Positions 41,733 through 50,580 of a stretch of DNA of 64,000 nucleotides are shown one piece after another (within the stretch, counting starts at the first letter, position 1; every line of letters starts with the position of its first letter). The notes below the pieces were generated by a model that saw nothing but the letters and a program-made list of their open reading frames with translations, had not been told where the DNA came from and made no database searches. The position numbers and the translations under genes are program-made. The stretch spans positions 2,109,501 to 2,173,500 of the forward strand of contig NZ_FSQT01000002.1 of assembly GCF_900143515.1 (NCBI RefSeq). Direction: 5' to 3'. Source of the stretch: Micromonospora cremea. Lineage in GTDB: Bacteria; Actinomycetota; Actinomycetes; Mycobacteriales; Micromonosporaceae.

Positions 41733-42374
41733 TCAGTGCGAGTGCGCTCCGGACTCGCGCTGCTCGACCTCGGCCAGCGCGGCGAGCAGCGTCTGGGCCT
41801 CCTGGGCACCGGTGACCGCGTACTTTCCGGCCAGCACGAAGGTCGGCACGCTGGTGACGCCCAACTCCCGGGCGGCGGCCAACTCGGCGGTGATGTCGGC
41901 GCTCCGCTCGTCGGAGTCGAGGAACCTGCGCACGTCGGCGGCGTCCAGGCCGATGCCGCCGGCCAGCGTGGCCAGGGCCTCTCGGGAGCCGACGTCGACG
42001 CCCTGGGTGAAGTGCGCCTGGTAGAGCGCCTCCACCATGTCGGCCGCCCGGCCGTGGTCGGTGGCGTACGAGACCAGCCGGTGCGCGTCGAAGGTGTTCG
42101 CGATCACCGCCCGGTCGAAGTCCAGCCGGAGCCCGTCACTCGCCGCCACCTCGGTCACGTGGGCGAACATCTGCCGGGCCCGCTCCGGGCCGCCGAACTT
42201 GGCGCCCATCGCCTCCACCAGTGGCCGGGGCTCGGCCACCGGCGACGGATCGAGCTGGAACGGCCGGTAGCGGACGGTCACCTCGCCGCCGTAGCTGGCG
42301 AGCGCCTCCTCCAGCCGGCGCTTGCCGATGTAACACCACGGGCACACGACGTCCGCGTAGATCTCGATCTCCAT
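41733..42374 (-). CDS. DsbA family oxidoreductase, FrnE-like
   Basis: 213 residues from the ATG at 42374. The thioredoxin-fold redox site is CPWC near the start (MEIEIYADVVCPWCYIGKRRLEEAL), followed by a helical insertion and the cis-Pro region VTSVPTFVLAGKYAVTGAQE. FrnE-type proteins are cytoplasmic disulfide isomerases or 2-hydroxychromene-2-carboxylate isomerase relatives. No signal peptide. The C-terminal tail is His/Ser-rich. Confidence 0.9.
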   Translation of the reverse strand: MEIEIYADVVCPWCYIGKRRLEEALASYGGEVTVRYRPFQLDPSPVAEPRPLVEAMGAKFGGPERARQMFAHVTEVAASDGLRLDFDRAVIANTFDAHRLVSYATDHGRAADMVEALYQAHFTQGVDVGSREALATLAGGIGLDAADVRRFLDSDERSADITAELAAARELGVTSVPTFVLAGKYAVTGAQEAQTLLAALAEVEQRESGAHSH

Positions 42375-42394
42375 GATCGGTGCCAACTCGCCGG

Positions 42395-42823
42395 TCAGCC
42401 GATCTGTTCCCGGACCTGGCGCTTGAGCCGGCCCAGGATCGCGGTGCCGCCACGCACCCGTAGCGGGCTGATGGCCTGCGCCAGGCCCATCCGCTGGTAG
42501 AGGTCGTCCGGCACGGCCAGCACCTCCTCGGCGCTCGCGCCGGCCAGCCCTTCGGCGAGGATTCCGGCGAACGCCCGGGTGGTCGGCGCCTCCGGCGGGC
42601 AGTCGAAGAGCGTCTCGACGACCCCGTCCGGCGTCACCCGGGCGCGCAGGAAGAACGCCGTCTGGCACTCCGGCACCTGCTCCATGCCCTCGCGCTCGGC
42701 GGCCTCCAGCGGAAGCGGCGGGATGACGTCGGCGTACTCGAGCAGCATCTCCAGCACCAGGTCGCGCGGTGCGGAGGCGAACTCGTCGACGATCTCGGCC
42801 AGTCGGGCCGGCATATCAGCCAT
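42395..42823 (-). CDS. SufE-like cysteine desulfurase partner
   Basis: 142 residues. The sulfur-accepting Cys is in VPECQTAFFLRARVTPDGVV, and PPEAPTTRAFAGILAEGLAGASAEEVL and AISPLRVRGGTAILGRLKRQ fit the SufE domain. SufE takes sulfur from SufS and passes it to scaffolds or, in some actinobacteria, acts with a rhodanese encoded alongside. Here the rhodanese gene lies at 48429, separated. It starts at an ATG at 42823. Confidence 0.88.
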   Translation of the reverse strand: MADMPARLAEIVDEFASAPRDLVLEMLLEYADVIPPLPLEAAEREGMEQVPECQTAFFLRARVTPDGVVETLFDCPPEAPTTRAFAGILAEGLAGASAEEVLAVPDDLYQRMGLAQAISPLRVRGGTAILGRLKRQVREQIG

Positions 42824-42847
42824 GCGTCGAGGCTACCGCTGTCAACA

Positions 42848-42887
42848 GGGGCCCCTTCCTCTACCTGAGGCGATAGGAAGGGCCCTT
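42848..42887. repeat. Inverted repeat at stop codon of the CBS gene
   Basis: GGGGCCCCTTCCT (42848-42860) and AGGAAGGGCCC (42875-42885) pair over about 10 bases with one mismatch around a 14-base loop. This GGCCCTTCCT word belongs to a repeat I recall as common between genes in Micromonospora and Salinispora; that is memory, not a search. It lies just after the CBS gene's stop on that gene's strand, so it may work as its terminator. Confidence 0.65.
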
Positions 42888-42889
42888 CC

Positions 42890-43315
42890 TTACACCGTGG
42901 GTGACTGCTCGCTGATCTCGCTGAGGGCGCTCGTCGGGTCGAGCTGCATGGCCAGGTCGCCGAGCGAGACGATGCCGACCAGCTTGCGGTCGGTGTCGCA
43001 GACCAGCACCCGCCGGATGCCCCGGTCCCGCATCAACGCAGCCGCCTCGCCCGCCGTGCAGTGCTGCTCGATCATGACCACCTCGCGGGTGATGATCGAG
43101 CCGATGGTCGTGGCGGCCGGCGAGCTGTTCTCGGCCACCGCCCGGACCACGATGTCCCGATCGGTGAGCATGCCGGCGAGGCTGGCGCCATCGGTGACCA
43201 CCACGTCGCCGATGTCCGCCTCCTTCATCACCCTGGCCGCCTCGTCCAGGGTGGTCTCCGCCGGCAGGTACACCACCTGCTTGGTCATCACGTCGCTGAC
43301 CCGGTAACCGGTCAT
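42890..43315 (-). CDS. Tandem CBS-domain protein
   Basis: 141 residues from the ATG at 43315 with GGAGG eight bases before it. Two CBS domains are visible: VSDVMTKQVVYLPAETTLDEAARVMKEADIGDVVVTDG (1-60) and SIITREVVMIEQHCTAGEAAALMRDRGIRRVLVCDTDRKLVGIVSLGDLA (75-130). Its sequence pattern resembles the gene at 31311; both are probably soluble adenylate-sensing stress proteins. Confidence 0.88.
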   Translation of the reverse strand: MTGYRVSDVMTKQVVYLPAETTLDEAARVMKEADIGDVVVTDGASLAGMLTDRDIVVRAVAENSSPAATTIGSIITREVVMIEQHCTAGEAAALMRDRGIRRVLVCDTDRKLVGIVSLGDLAMQLDPTSALSEISEQSPTV

Positions 43316-43372
43316 GAGAGCCTCCGAAGACGTTTCCACCCGATCGAACTGCGGTACCCCGTGACGTGGTGG

Positions 43373-45142
43373 CTACACCACGTTCCCACGTTCCCGGCGC
43401 ACCTCGTCGACCAACCGGTCCACCAGACCGTCCAGCGGCAGTTCGGTGCGCCCGTCGCCGGCCCGCTCGCGCAGCTCGACGTACCCGTCGGCCAGCCGGC
43501 GGCCGACCACGATGGCGCGCGGGATGCCGATCAGCTCGGCGTCGGTGAACTTGACCCCGGCCGAGACGTGCGTCCGGTCGTCGACCAGCACCCGCAGGCC
43601 GGCCGCCGCGAGCCGCCCGCCGAGCTCCAGCGCCGCGTCGAGCTGCGGCCCCTTGCCCGCCACGACCAGGTGTACGTCACACGGCGCGACCGCCGCCGGC
43701 CAGGCCAGCCCCCGGTCGTCGTGGTGCTGCTCGGCGATCGCCGCCACCGCGCGCGACACCCCGATGCCGTAGGAGCCCATGGTCGGCCGGACCGGCTTGC
43801 CCGCCGGGCCGAGCACGTCGACCGCGAACGCGTCGGTGAACCGGCGGCCGAGTTGGAAGATGTGCCCGATCTCGATGCCCCGCCGGATGGTCAGCTCGCC
43901 GCGGTCGCAGGAGGGGCAGGGGTCCCCGGCGCGCACCTCGGCCGCCTCGATCGTGCCGTCGGGAGTGAAGTCCCGCCCGCAGACCACGTCCGTCGCGTGC
44001 CGGCCCGGCTCGTTCGCCCCGGTCAGCCAGGCCGAGCCGGGCACCACCCGCGGGTCGACGAGGTAGCGGATGCCCAGCTTGTCGAGCAGTTGCGGCCCGA
44101 TGTACCCGCGAACCAGCTCCGGGTGGTCGGCCCACTCCTCGAAGACGGCCACCTGGGCCGGGTGCAGCGCGGCGCCGACCCGCTTCAGGTCCACCTCCCG
44201 GTCACCGGGAACGCCGACCACCAGCGGCTCGGCCCGGTCCGCGCCGGGCTGACGCACGGCCAGCACGACGTTCTTCAGGGTGTCGGCGGCGGTCCAGCCG
44301 TCCCGACCACCCAAGCGGTGGGCGTTGGCCAGGGCCACCAGGCTGGCGATCGTCGGGGTGTCGGGAGTGTCGTGCACCTCGACGGCCGGCTGCGCGGTCG
44401 GGTCACCGGCGGCCGGCGCCCGGGTGGTGACCGCCTCGGTGTTCGCCGCGTAGTCGCAGGCGGTGCAGCCGACGAAGGTGTCCTCGCCGACCGGCGTCGC
44501 GGCCAGGAACTCCTCCGACGCCGAGCCGCCCATCGCCCCGGACATCGCGTGCACCACCGTGTAGTCCAGGCCCAGCCGGTCGAAGATCCGCCGGTACGCG
44601 GCCCGGTGCCGTGCGTACGCGTCCCGCAGTCCGGCCTCGTCCAGGTCGAAGGAGTACGCGTCCTTCATCAGGAACTCCCGGCCGCGCAGCAGACCCGCGC
44701 GGGGCCGCGCCTCGTCGCGGAACTTGGTCTGCACCTGGAACAGCGTCACCGGGAAGTCCCGGTACGAGGTGAACACGTCCTTGACCAGCAGCGCCGCCAT
44801 CTCCTCGTGGGTGGGCGCCAACAGGTGCTCCGCGCCGCGCCGGTCGGCGAGGGTGAAGATGTCGTCGCCGTACTCCGTCCATCGGCCACTGGTCCGGTAC
44901 GGCTCCGCCGGCAGCAGCGCCGGGAAGTGCACCTCCTGGTCGCCGATCGCGATCAGCTCGCCGCGTACCACCTCGGTGATCCGGTCCAGCACCAGCTTGC
45001 CCAGCGGCAGCCAGGTGTAGCCGCCCGGCGCGGCGCGGCGGATGTAGCCGGCGCGCAGCAGGAGCCGATGGCTCGGCACCTCCGCGTCCGCCGGGTCCTC
45101 GCGCAGGGTCCGCAGCAACAGGGTCGACATGCGTAGCAGCAT
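43373..45142 (-). CDS. proS: Prolyl-tRNA synthetase (bacterial type)
   Basis: 589 residues. ProS charges tRNA-Pro. The class II core starts [26 protein letters not shown]; motif 2 is [32 protein letters not shown]. The YbaK-like INS editing domain lies at about 225-380 ([20 protein letters not shown] ... [12 protein letters not shown] ... [17 protein letters not shown]). Motif 3 is [20 protein letters not shown], and the anticodon-binding domain ends the chain. The start could be the ATG at 45142 or 45130. Bacterial-type ProS with INS edits Ala-tRNA(Pro). Confidence 0.95.
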   Translation of the reverse strand: MLLRMSTLLLRTLREDPADAEVPSHRLLLRAGYIRRAAPGGYTWLPLGKLVLDRITEVVRGELIAIGDQEVHFPALLPAEPYRTSGRWTEYGDDIFTLADRRGAEHLLAPTHEEMAALLVKDVFTSYRDFPVTLFQVQTKFRDEARPRAGLLRGREFLMKDAYSFDLDEAGLRDAYARHRAAYRRIFDRLGLDYTVVHAMSGAMGGSASEEFLAATPVGEDTFVGCTACDYAANTEAVTTRAPAAGDPTAQPAVEVHDTPDTPTIASLVALANAHRLGGRDGWTAADTLKNVVLAVRQPGADRAEPLVVGVPGDREVDLKRVGAALHPAQVAVFEEWADHPELVRGYIGPQLLDKLGIRYLVDPRVVPGSAWLTGANEPGRHATDVVCGRDFTPDGTIEAAEVRAGDPCPSCDRGELTIRRGIEIGHIFQLGRRFTDAFAVDVLGPAGKPVRPTMGSYGIGVSRAVAAIAEQHHDDRGLAWPAAVAPCDVHLVVAGKGPQLDAALELGGRLAAAGLRVLVDDRTHVSAGVKFTDAELIGIPRAIVVGRRLADGYVELRERAGDGRTELPLDGLVDRLVDEVRRERGNVV

Positions 45143-45282
45143 CAGCGCAGCCTACGACCGGTACGGCGGGATGATGGATCCATTTGGTCCGGTAGCGACC
45201 GGCTGATGTTCCGCGAAGTCAGCGTGGTGGCAACCATCGCCGCCTCAGCTCGCGTCTGGGAAGGCATCAACCTCGCCGCACC

Positions 45283-45834
45283 ATGACCCGAAGGATCGGC
45301 TCGTGTGGACCTCTGCTGACGGAGTTCGACTCGTTCGTCCGTGCCCGAACGCCGGCGCTGCTGCGCTCGGCCTACCTACTCACCGGCGACCAGCACCTGG
45401 CCGAGGACCTGGTCCAGTCGGCGCTGGCGCGAACCCACCGCTCGTGGAACCGGCTGCGCGACAGCGGCAACGCCGAGGCGTACACCCGGAGGATCATTTA
45501 CCACCTCCAGGTGTCCTGGTGGCGCCGCCGACGGGTGTCCGAGTCGATGCCGGGCGAGCTGCCCGAGCCACGCGGAGGCGACTCGGCCCCCGACCACGCC
45601 CACCAGACGAGCCTGCGGGTCACCCTCCGGGCGGCGCTGCTGAAGCTCTCCGCGAAGCAGCGGGCCGTGTTGGTCCTGCGCTTCTTCGAGGACCGCACCG
45701 AGGCGGAGGCCGCCGACCTGCTCGGCGTGACCGTCGGCACTGTGAAGAGCCAGACGGCCAAAGCGCTGGCCAGGCTGCGTGCCGTCGCGCCCGAGCTCGC
45801 CGAACTGTACATCCTGGAAGGAAGCACCCGATGA
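45283..45834 (+). CDS. RNA polymerase sigma factor, SigE-family (first copy)
   Basis: 183 residues. Region 2 begins about residue 12 (LTEFDSFVRARTPALLRSAYLLTGDQHLAEDLVQSALARTHRSWNRLR), with the conserved YTRRIIYHLQVSWWRRRR helix. Region 4 is LKLSAKQRAVLVLRFFEDRTEAEAADLLGVTVGTVKSQTAKALARLR. It belongs to the SigE-like extracytoplasmic-function group. Its stop overlaps the ATG of the next gene (ATGA), so the pair is an operon. The partner has a membrane helix and would be an anti-sigma candidate. A paralogue lies at 50577-51134. Confidence 0.92.
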   Translation: MTRRIGSCGPLLTEFDSFVRARTPALLRSAYLLTGDQHLAEDLVQSALARTHRSWNRLRDSGNAEAYTRRIIYHLQVSWWRRRRVSESMPGELPEPRGGDSAPDHAHQTSLRVTLRAALLKLSAKQRAVLVLRFFEDRTEAEAADLLGVTVGTVKSQTAKALARLRAVAPELAELYILEGSTR

Positions 45835-46989
45835 ACGACGAGCGCCTCCGGTCCGACCTGACCGATCTGGCCGAGGAGGTCACCGTGGTCGACCTCCGGG
45901 ACCGAAGCCTGCGGACGTCTCGCCGCCTCGGCCTCCAGCGCGCTATCGCCACCTCGGCCGCCGCCGTGGTCCTGCTCGGGGCCGCCACCGGCACCGCCCT
46001 GGCGGTGCGGCCCGACGCCGGACCCGGTCCGGTGCCGGCCGACTCGCCCACGGCCACGGCCACGGCCACGGCCAGTCCCGTGCCTGTCCCGTCCACCCCG
46101 GCGCCGAGCGTGACGCCCTCCCGGCCGCCCGTGCCCCCGGCCACGTCGTCGCCGGCCACGCCCACCGCCCGGTTCGGAAAGGTCGTCTACGCCGACGCCG
46201 ACCGCCGACCAGGGCACTGTCCGCCTGTGGTCGTGGGAACCAGGTGACTCGCCGACCCGACTGCTCGCCCTGCCCTGGGAGCCCGCGGTGCTGAGCGCGA
46301 CGGTCTCCCCGGACGGGCGTCGGGTGGCGTGGGTGGAGCGCGACGGAACGCTCTGGGTCTCCGCGCTCGACGGCTCGGGGAAGCGGAAGGTCCGCGAACA
46401 GACCGATTCGATGTGCCAGACGGCCTGGTCACCGGACTCGCGGCAGCTGACGGCCAGCGTCGCCGGAGAAGGGGCCGGGCTGGTGGACGTCGTGTCCGGC
46501 GCCTACCGGAAGGTGGACGGCCTCCTCGGCTGCCACCCGGTCTGGGCCGCCAACGGCACCATCGCGCTGGCGGACGGCGGGGACGGCACGGTGTTCCTGA
46601 CCGACCGGCGTGGTGCCGCGCGGCGCGTCATACCGGGCCTTGGCGGCAAGGGAAGCGCGTACGGCTGCTACGACCTGGCCAGCATCTCCCCCGATGGGCG
46701 GCGGATCGCCCTGTTCCGGATCGCCCGCGGGTCCGAGCCGGGCGACGCTGCTCGGTCCCTGCTGGCGAACGCCGTGCTGGACACCCGGACCGGCAAGTCG
46801 GTAGCGCTGCCGCTCAGCGGTCGCGAGCTGCGACAGGTCTTCTTCCAGGCCGACGGGTCCATGGTGGTGCGTGTTCGCAGCGGCGACCGGTACACCCTGC
46901 TCCTCGTCGACGAGGCCGGAAAGAAGGTTGCCGAGCAGCCGGAGCCGGCGAGCCTCCGGGACATGCAGATCATCAACGCCCTCGGCTGA
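45831..46989 (+). pseudogene. Membrane-anchored beta-propeller protein, broken by frameshift
   Basis: The first part (45831-46202) gives NDERLRSDLTDLAEEVTVVD, a membrane segment (about 42-64, TSAAAVVLLGAATGTALAV) and a Pro/Thr/Ala linker ending GKVVYADAD. The next frame then continues TADQGTVRLWSWEPGDSPTR and the propeller blades LSATVSPDGRRVAWVERDGT, MCQTAWSPDSRQLTASVAGE and so on to 46989. Removing one C at 46202-46203 in GCCGACCGCCGACC restores an unbroken frame of 385 residues. It may be a true mutation or a sequencing error in GC-rich repeats. It overlaps the sigma factor start-stop and would be its regulator. Confidence 0.8.
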
Positions 46990-47139
46990 GCGGGGCGAGG
47001 GGTGGCCCGGACACGACGTCGGGCCGCCCCGAGCGCGACTGATGACCTCCGCCACGTCGTCCCTCCGGGGGCACCGAAGGCCGCGTCTCCGGTGACAGAC
47101 TGGTCGCCGCAGGCAACGGGTGGCGTGAGGGGAGCGCGG

Positions 47140-47907
47140 GTGCGCTGGCGCAGTTTTGTCGCGGTCGGGGACAGCTTCACCGAGGGTATGGACGACGCGT
47201 ACCCGGACGGCACCTACCGCGGTTGGGCGGACCTGGTGGCGACCCGGCTGGCCGCCGACGTCGGTCCCGATTTCCGCTACGCCAACCTGGCCATTCGGGG
47301 CCGGCTCTTTCCCGGCGTGGTCGCGGAGCAGGTGCCCGCCGCGGTAGCCATGAAGCCCGACCTGATCAGTTTCGCGGCCGGTGGCAACGACGTGCTGCGC
47401 CGCACCTTCGATCCGGACACGTTGGTCGCCCGCTTCGACGACGTGGTGCGGCAGTTGCGCTCGGGCGGCGCGGACGTGCTGCTCTTCCGGTTCGCCGACG
47501 TGATGGCCCGGCTGCCCGGCCAGCGCCTCGTCGCCCCCCGGGTGGAGCTGCTCAACCAGGCGGTCGGCGAGACCGCTGAGCGGCACGGCGCCATCCTGGT
47601 CGACCTGTACGCCGACGACACCTTCCTCAACCCGATGCTCTGGAGCACCGACCGGCTGCACCTGAACCCGGCCGGGCACCGACGGGTGGCCGGGCAGGTA
47701 CTCAACGCGCTCGGCGTCGGCTGCGACGAGGAGTGGCTGCTCGTTCCGGAGCGACCGCTGCCGAAGCCGTGGCTGGCCGCCCGGGGAGACGATCTGCGTT
47801 GGGCCGGCCGGCACCTCGCCCCATGGATCAAGCGCCGGCTCACCGGCCGCTCGTCCGGCGACACGGTCACCGCGAAGCGTCCCTCGCTGAGCCCGGTCAC
47901 CGACTGA
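47140..47907 (+). CDS. SGNH/GDSL-type hydrolase
   Basis: 255 residues from the GTG at 47140 (preceded by GGGGAGCGC). Block I is VAVGDSFTEGMDDAYPDGTYRGW with the catalytic Ser; block III is AAGGNDVLRRTFD; block V is DRLHLNPAGHRRVAGQ with the Asp-x-x-His dyad. No signal peptide, so probably cytoplasmic lipase or acyl esterase activity. The C-terminus has a basic stretch WIKRRLTGRSSG. A longer start at 47002 is possible, but the extension is Arg/Pro-rich and lies over the previous gene's terminal region. Confidence 0.88.
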   Translation: MRWRSFVAVGDSFTEGMDDAYPDGTYRGWADLVATRLAADVGPDFRYANLAIRGRLFPGVVAEQVPAAVAMKPDLISFAAGGNDVLRRTFDPDTLVARFDDVVRQLRSGGADVLLFRFADVMARLPGQRLVAPRVELLNQAVGETAERHGAILVDLYADDTFLNPMLWSTDRLHLNPAGHRRVAGQVLNALGVGCDEEWLLVPERPLPKPWLAARGDDLRWAGRHLAPWIKRRLTGRSSGDTVTAKRPSLSPVTD

Positions 47908-47909
47908 CC

Positions 47910-48356
47910 ATGCTGACCCTGCACACCGCGCCGCTGCTGCGGCTCACCCCGGGTGGCGAGCCGGTGCCGGATCACGCCGTGGTGGTGGGCGCCGACCGGA
48001 TCGAGGCCGTCGGCCCGCTGGCCGAGCTGAACGGGGCGTACGCCGGGGTGCGGGTCCGCCGCTGGCCCGGCACGCTGGGGCCGGGGCTGCTGAGCGACGG
48101 GCCGCTGCCGGCCGCGCCGACCCCACGCGAGCGGGTGTACGCGCTGCTGCGGCGCGGGGTGACGGCGGTGCTGGCGGAGCATCTCGCCGACCCGGCGCTG
48201 CGGGCCGCCGTCGACAGGAGTGACCTGCTGGTGCTGCCGGCCGCCGTGCCGCCGACCCTGCTGCAGGGCGGGCGCGCCGATCTGGCGGTCCTCGACGCCG
48301 ACGGCGCCTGCCTGGTGACCGTGGTCGCCGGTCGGATCGCCCACCGCCGCGCCTGA
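47910..48356 (+). CDS. Amidohydrolase/imidazolonepropionase-like domain protein
   Basis: 148 residues starting two bases after the SGNH stop. It has the composite-domain strands MLTLHTAPLLRLTPGGEPVPDHAVVVGADRIEAVGPLAEL typical of amidohydrolases, and LLQGGRADLAVLDADGACLVTVVAGRI at the end. But the metal-binding TIM barrel is missing or reduced to GLLSDGPLPAAPTP and a short helical part. It is likely a truncated member, catalytically inactive or with a new role. I recall short proteins of this kind in actinomycetes near the rhodanese. Confidence 0.7.
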   Translation: MLTLHTAPLLRLTPGGEPVPDHAVVVGADRIEAVGPLAELNGAYAGVRVRRWPGTLGPGLLSDGPLPAAPTPRERVYALLRRGVTAVLAEHLADPALRAAVDRSDLLVLPAAVPPTLLQGGRADLAVLDADGACLVTVVAGRIAHRRA

Positions 48357-48428
48357 CCACCCGCCCCGTGCGCGGCGTCGCACCCGATGGCCGGTCGCCG
48401 GGCAGGGTTGCGGCGTACCTTGGGGATC

Positions 48429-49331
48429 ATGTCTGTGCCGAACGATCCTGATCCCCGCCTTCAGTCGTACGCGGACCCGCAGCGGCTGGTCACCACCGAC
48501 TGGCTGGCCGAGCACCTGGGCGACGAGGGCCTCGTCGTGGTCGAGTCCGACGAGGACGTCCTGCTCTACGAGTCCGGCCACATCCCCGGCGCCATCAAGG
48601 TCGACTGGCACCTGGAGCTGAACGACCAGGTGACCCGGGACTATCTCGACGCGAAGAGCTTCGCCGAGATGTGCGCCGCCAAGGGCATCGGCCGAGGCGA
48701 CACGGTGGTCTTCTACGGCGACAACTTCAACTGGTGGGCCGCGTACGCCCTCTGGGTCTTCTCGCTCTTCGGGCACGCCGACGTGCGGCTGCTGGACGGC
48801 GGGCGGCAGAAGTGGATCGCCGAGGGGCGCGAGGTGACCCGCGACAAACCGTCCCGCCCGCGCGCCGGCTACCCGGTGCCGCTGCGCGACGACACGCCGC
48901 TCCGGGCGTTCCGCGAGCAGGTGATGGCGCACATCGCCGCTGGTCGGCCGCTGGTTGACGTCCGGTCGCCCGGCGAGTACACCGGCGAGATGCTGCACAT
49001 GCCGGACTACCCGCAGGAGGGTGCGCTGCGTGGCGGGCACATCCCGGGTGCGGTGAACAAGCCGTGGAAGTCCGCCGCCAACGAGGACGGCACGTTCAAG
49101 TCCTCGGACGAGCTGCGCGCGATCTACGCCGACCAGCTCGGGCTCAGCCCGGACGACGACGTGATCGCGTACTGCCGGATCGGTGAGCGGTCGAGCCACA
49201 CCTGGTTCGTGCTGCGGCATCTGCTGGGCTATCCGCAGGTGCGTAACTACGACGGCTCCTGGACCGAGTGGGGCAACCTCGTCCGGGCTCCCGTCGTCAA
49301 GGGCGACCAGCCGGGTGGCCTCGCCGCCTGA
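48429..49331 (+). CDS. sseA: Thiosulfate sulfurtransferase (rhodanese, two-domain)
   Basis: 300 residues from the ATG at 48429. The first rhodanese domain is [20 protein letters not shown] (non-catalytic), and the second ends with active-site Cys249 in [36 protein letters not shown] lies in the linker. It transfers sulfur from thiosulfate to cyanide or thiol acceptors. In many actinobacteria this gene is next to sufE; here sufE is at 42395, about 6 kb away. Ends convergent with the second beta-propeller gene. Confidence 0.93.
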   Translation: MSVPNDPDPRLQSYADPQRLVTTDWLAEHLGDEGLVVVESDEDVLLYESGHIPGAIKVDWHLELNDQVTRDYLDAKSFAEMCAAKGIGRGDTVVFYGDNFNWWAAYALWVFSLFGHADVRLLDGGRQKWIAEGREVTRDKPSRPRAGYPVPLRDDTPLRAFREQVMAHIAAGRPLVDVRSPGEYTGEMLHMPDYPQEGALRGGHIPGAVNKPWKSAANEDGTFKSSDELRAIYADQLGLSPDDDVIAYCRIGERSSHTWFVLRHLLGYPQVRNYDGSWTEWGNLVRAPVVKGDQPGGLAA

Positions 49332-49380
49332 GCGACCCAACCGTCCCCGCGCGGCCGTTGTCGTCTCGCGGGGACGGTGC

Positions 49381-50580
49381 TCAACCGGCCAGTGCCACCA
49401 CGCCGGGCAGGTCGCGGACCACGCCGGTGATCTCGCCGGTCTCCGGGTGCCAACGCGCCACGCCGGCCGGTTGCAGGCGGAGCAGCACGGCGCCCTCGTT
49501 GTCCCAGCCGAGCACCTCGCAGCAGCCCTTCCACCGGTCCCGACCCAGGTCGAGCACGTGGGCCACCGCGCCGGTGCGGGCGTCCAGCACGGCCACTCCC
49601 TCGGCCCCGTCGATCTCGCCGCTGGTGATCCACGCCGCCCGGGCCAGCCGCTCGCCGTGCAACCAACCCCGGCCGTAGAACTCGTTGATTTGGTACGGCA
49701 CCGGCAGCGCCGAGCCGGTGACCGGCTGTTCGGAGCGAACCGTGCCCTCGCGGGCGGTCCGGCTGCGCAGCATCAGCCCGCCCCGTTCGCCGCCCACCTC
49801 GACGAGCGCCGCCTCGCGGCCGGCCGCCGGATCGGGTGCGACCAGGTCCCAGGGCGACACGTCGACCTCGCTCGCCGCGCCGGTCACCCGGTCCACGGCG
49901 TACGTCCGGTCGTCGTCGCCGACGAGCACCCGGTCGCTCGCCCAGACCACCAGTTCCAGGTAGCCGTCGAGTGGGATCCGGCGCACGGTAGCCGCGGTGA
50001 GGTCGACCATGATCAGCTCGTTGGTCTGGGCGAACGCGGCCGACCGACCGTCGGGTGACAGCACTCCCGGCTTCACGGCGGACGCCTCGTTGCCGCTCTC
50101 GTCCCGGGTGGGAGCCAACGTCACCACGTCGAGACTGCGCACCACGCCGTCGTTGCCGAGCACCCGGACGGGGCCGTTCGCGTGATTCTCCTGATCCAAC
50201 GGCTGGAACAGTGCCAACGCACGCTGGACCGGTCGCGTGGAGAGTGGCACGGTCGCCGGGTCACCGAGCCGGGCCAGTGGGTCGGGTGGGAAGGTCAGCT
50301 CGGCGGGGGCACGCACCACCGGCGGGGCATGGCTGGGCTCGGCGGTCGGTGCCACCGAACGGTTCGGTGCCACCGAGAGGTCCGGCGGTGACTGGGCGGG
50401 TGGTCGCAGGGCGGCCACCGTGCCGCCGCCGATCAGTGCCACGGCCAGGGCCACCGTGCCGACCGCCCGTCGGGTACGTCGGGTACGCCGTGCCCGCTCC
50501 CAACCGGCCACCGCCGGGTGGCTGGGCCGGATGTCCTCGACGCTGACGGTCAGCAGTCGGCGCAGTTCCTGCTCGTTCAC
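49381..50580 (-). CDS. Membrane-anchored beta-propeller protein (second copy)
   Basis: 399 residues from the GTG at 50580, overlapping the sigma stop (GTGA). N-terminal cytoplasmic part NEQELRRLLTVSVEDIRPSH; membrane helix about 34-54 (AVGTVALAVALIGGGTVAAL); then an extracytoplasmic propeller of about six blades (VVRSLDVVTLAPT, AFAQTNELIMVDL, LVVWASDRVLVGDDDRTYAV, GAVAHVLDLGRDRWKG and so on). Its layout is the same as the broken gene at 45831. It probably acts as an anti-sigma factor or envelope sensor for the adjacent sigma factor; no ASD domain is recognised, so the role is inference. Confidence 0.82.
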   Translation of the reverse strand: MNEQELRRLLTVSVEDIRPSHPAVAGWERARRTRRTRRAVGTVALAVALIGGGTVAALRPPAQSPPDLSVAPNRSVAPTAEPSHAPPVVRAPAELTFPPDPLARLGDPATVPLSTRPVQRALALFQPLDQENHANGPVRVLGNDGVVRSLDVVTLAPTRDESGNEASAVKPGVLSPDGRSAAFAQTNELIMVDLTAATVRRIPLDGYLELVVWASDRVLVGDDDRTYAVDRVTGAASEVDVSPWDLVAPDPAAGREAALVEVGGERGGLMLRSRTAREGTVRSEQPVTGSALPVPYQINEFYGRGWLHGERLARAAWITSGEIDGAEGVAVLDARTGAVAHVLDLGRDRWKGCCEVLGWDNEGAVLLRLQPAGVARWHPETGEITGVVRDLPGVVALAG

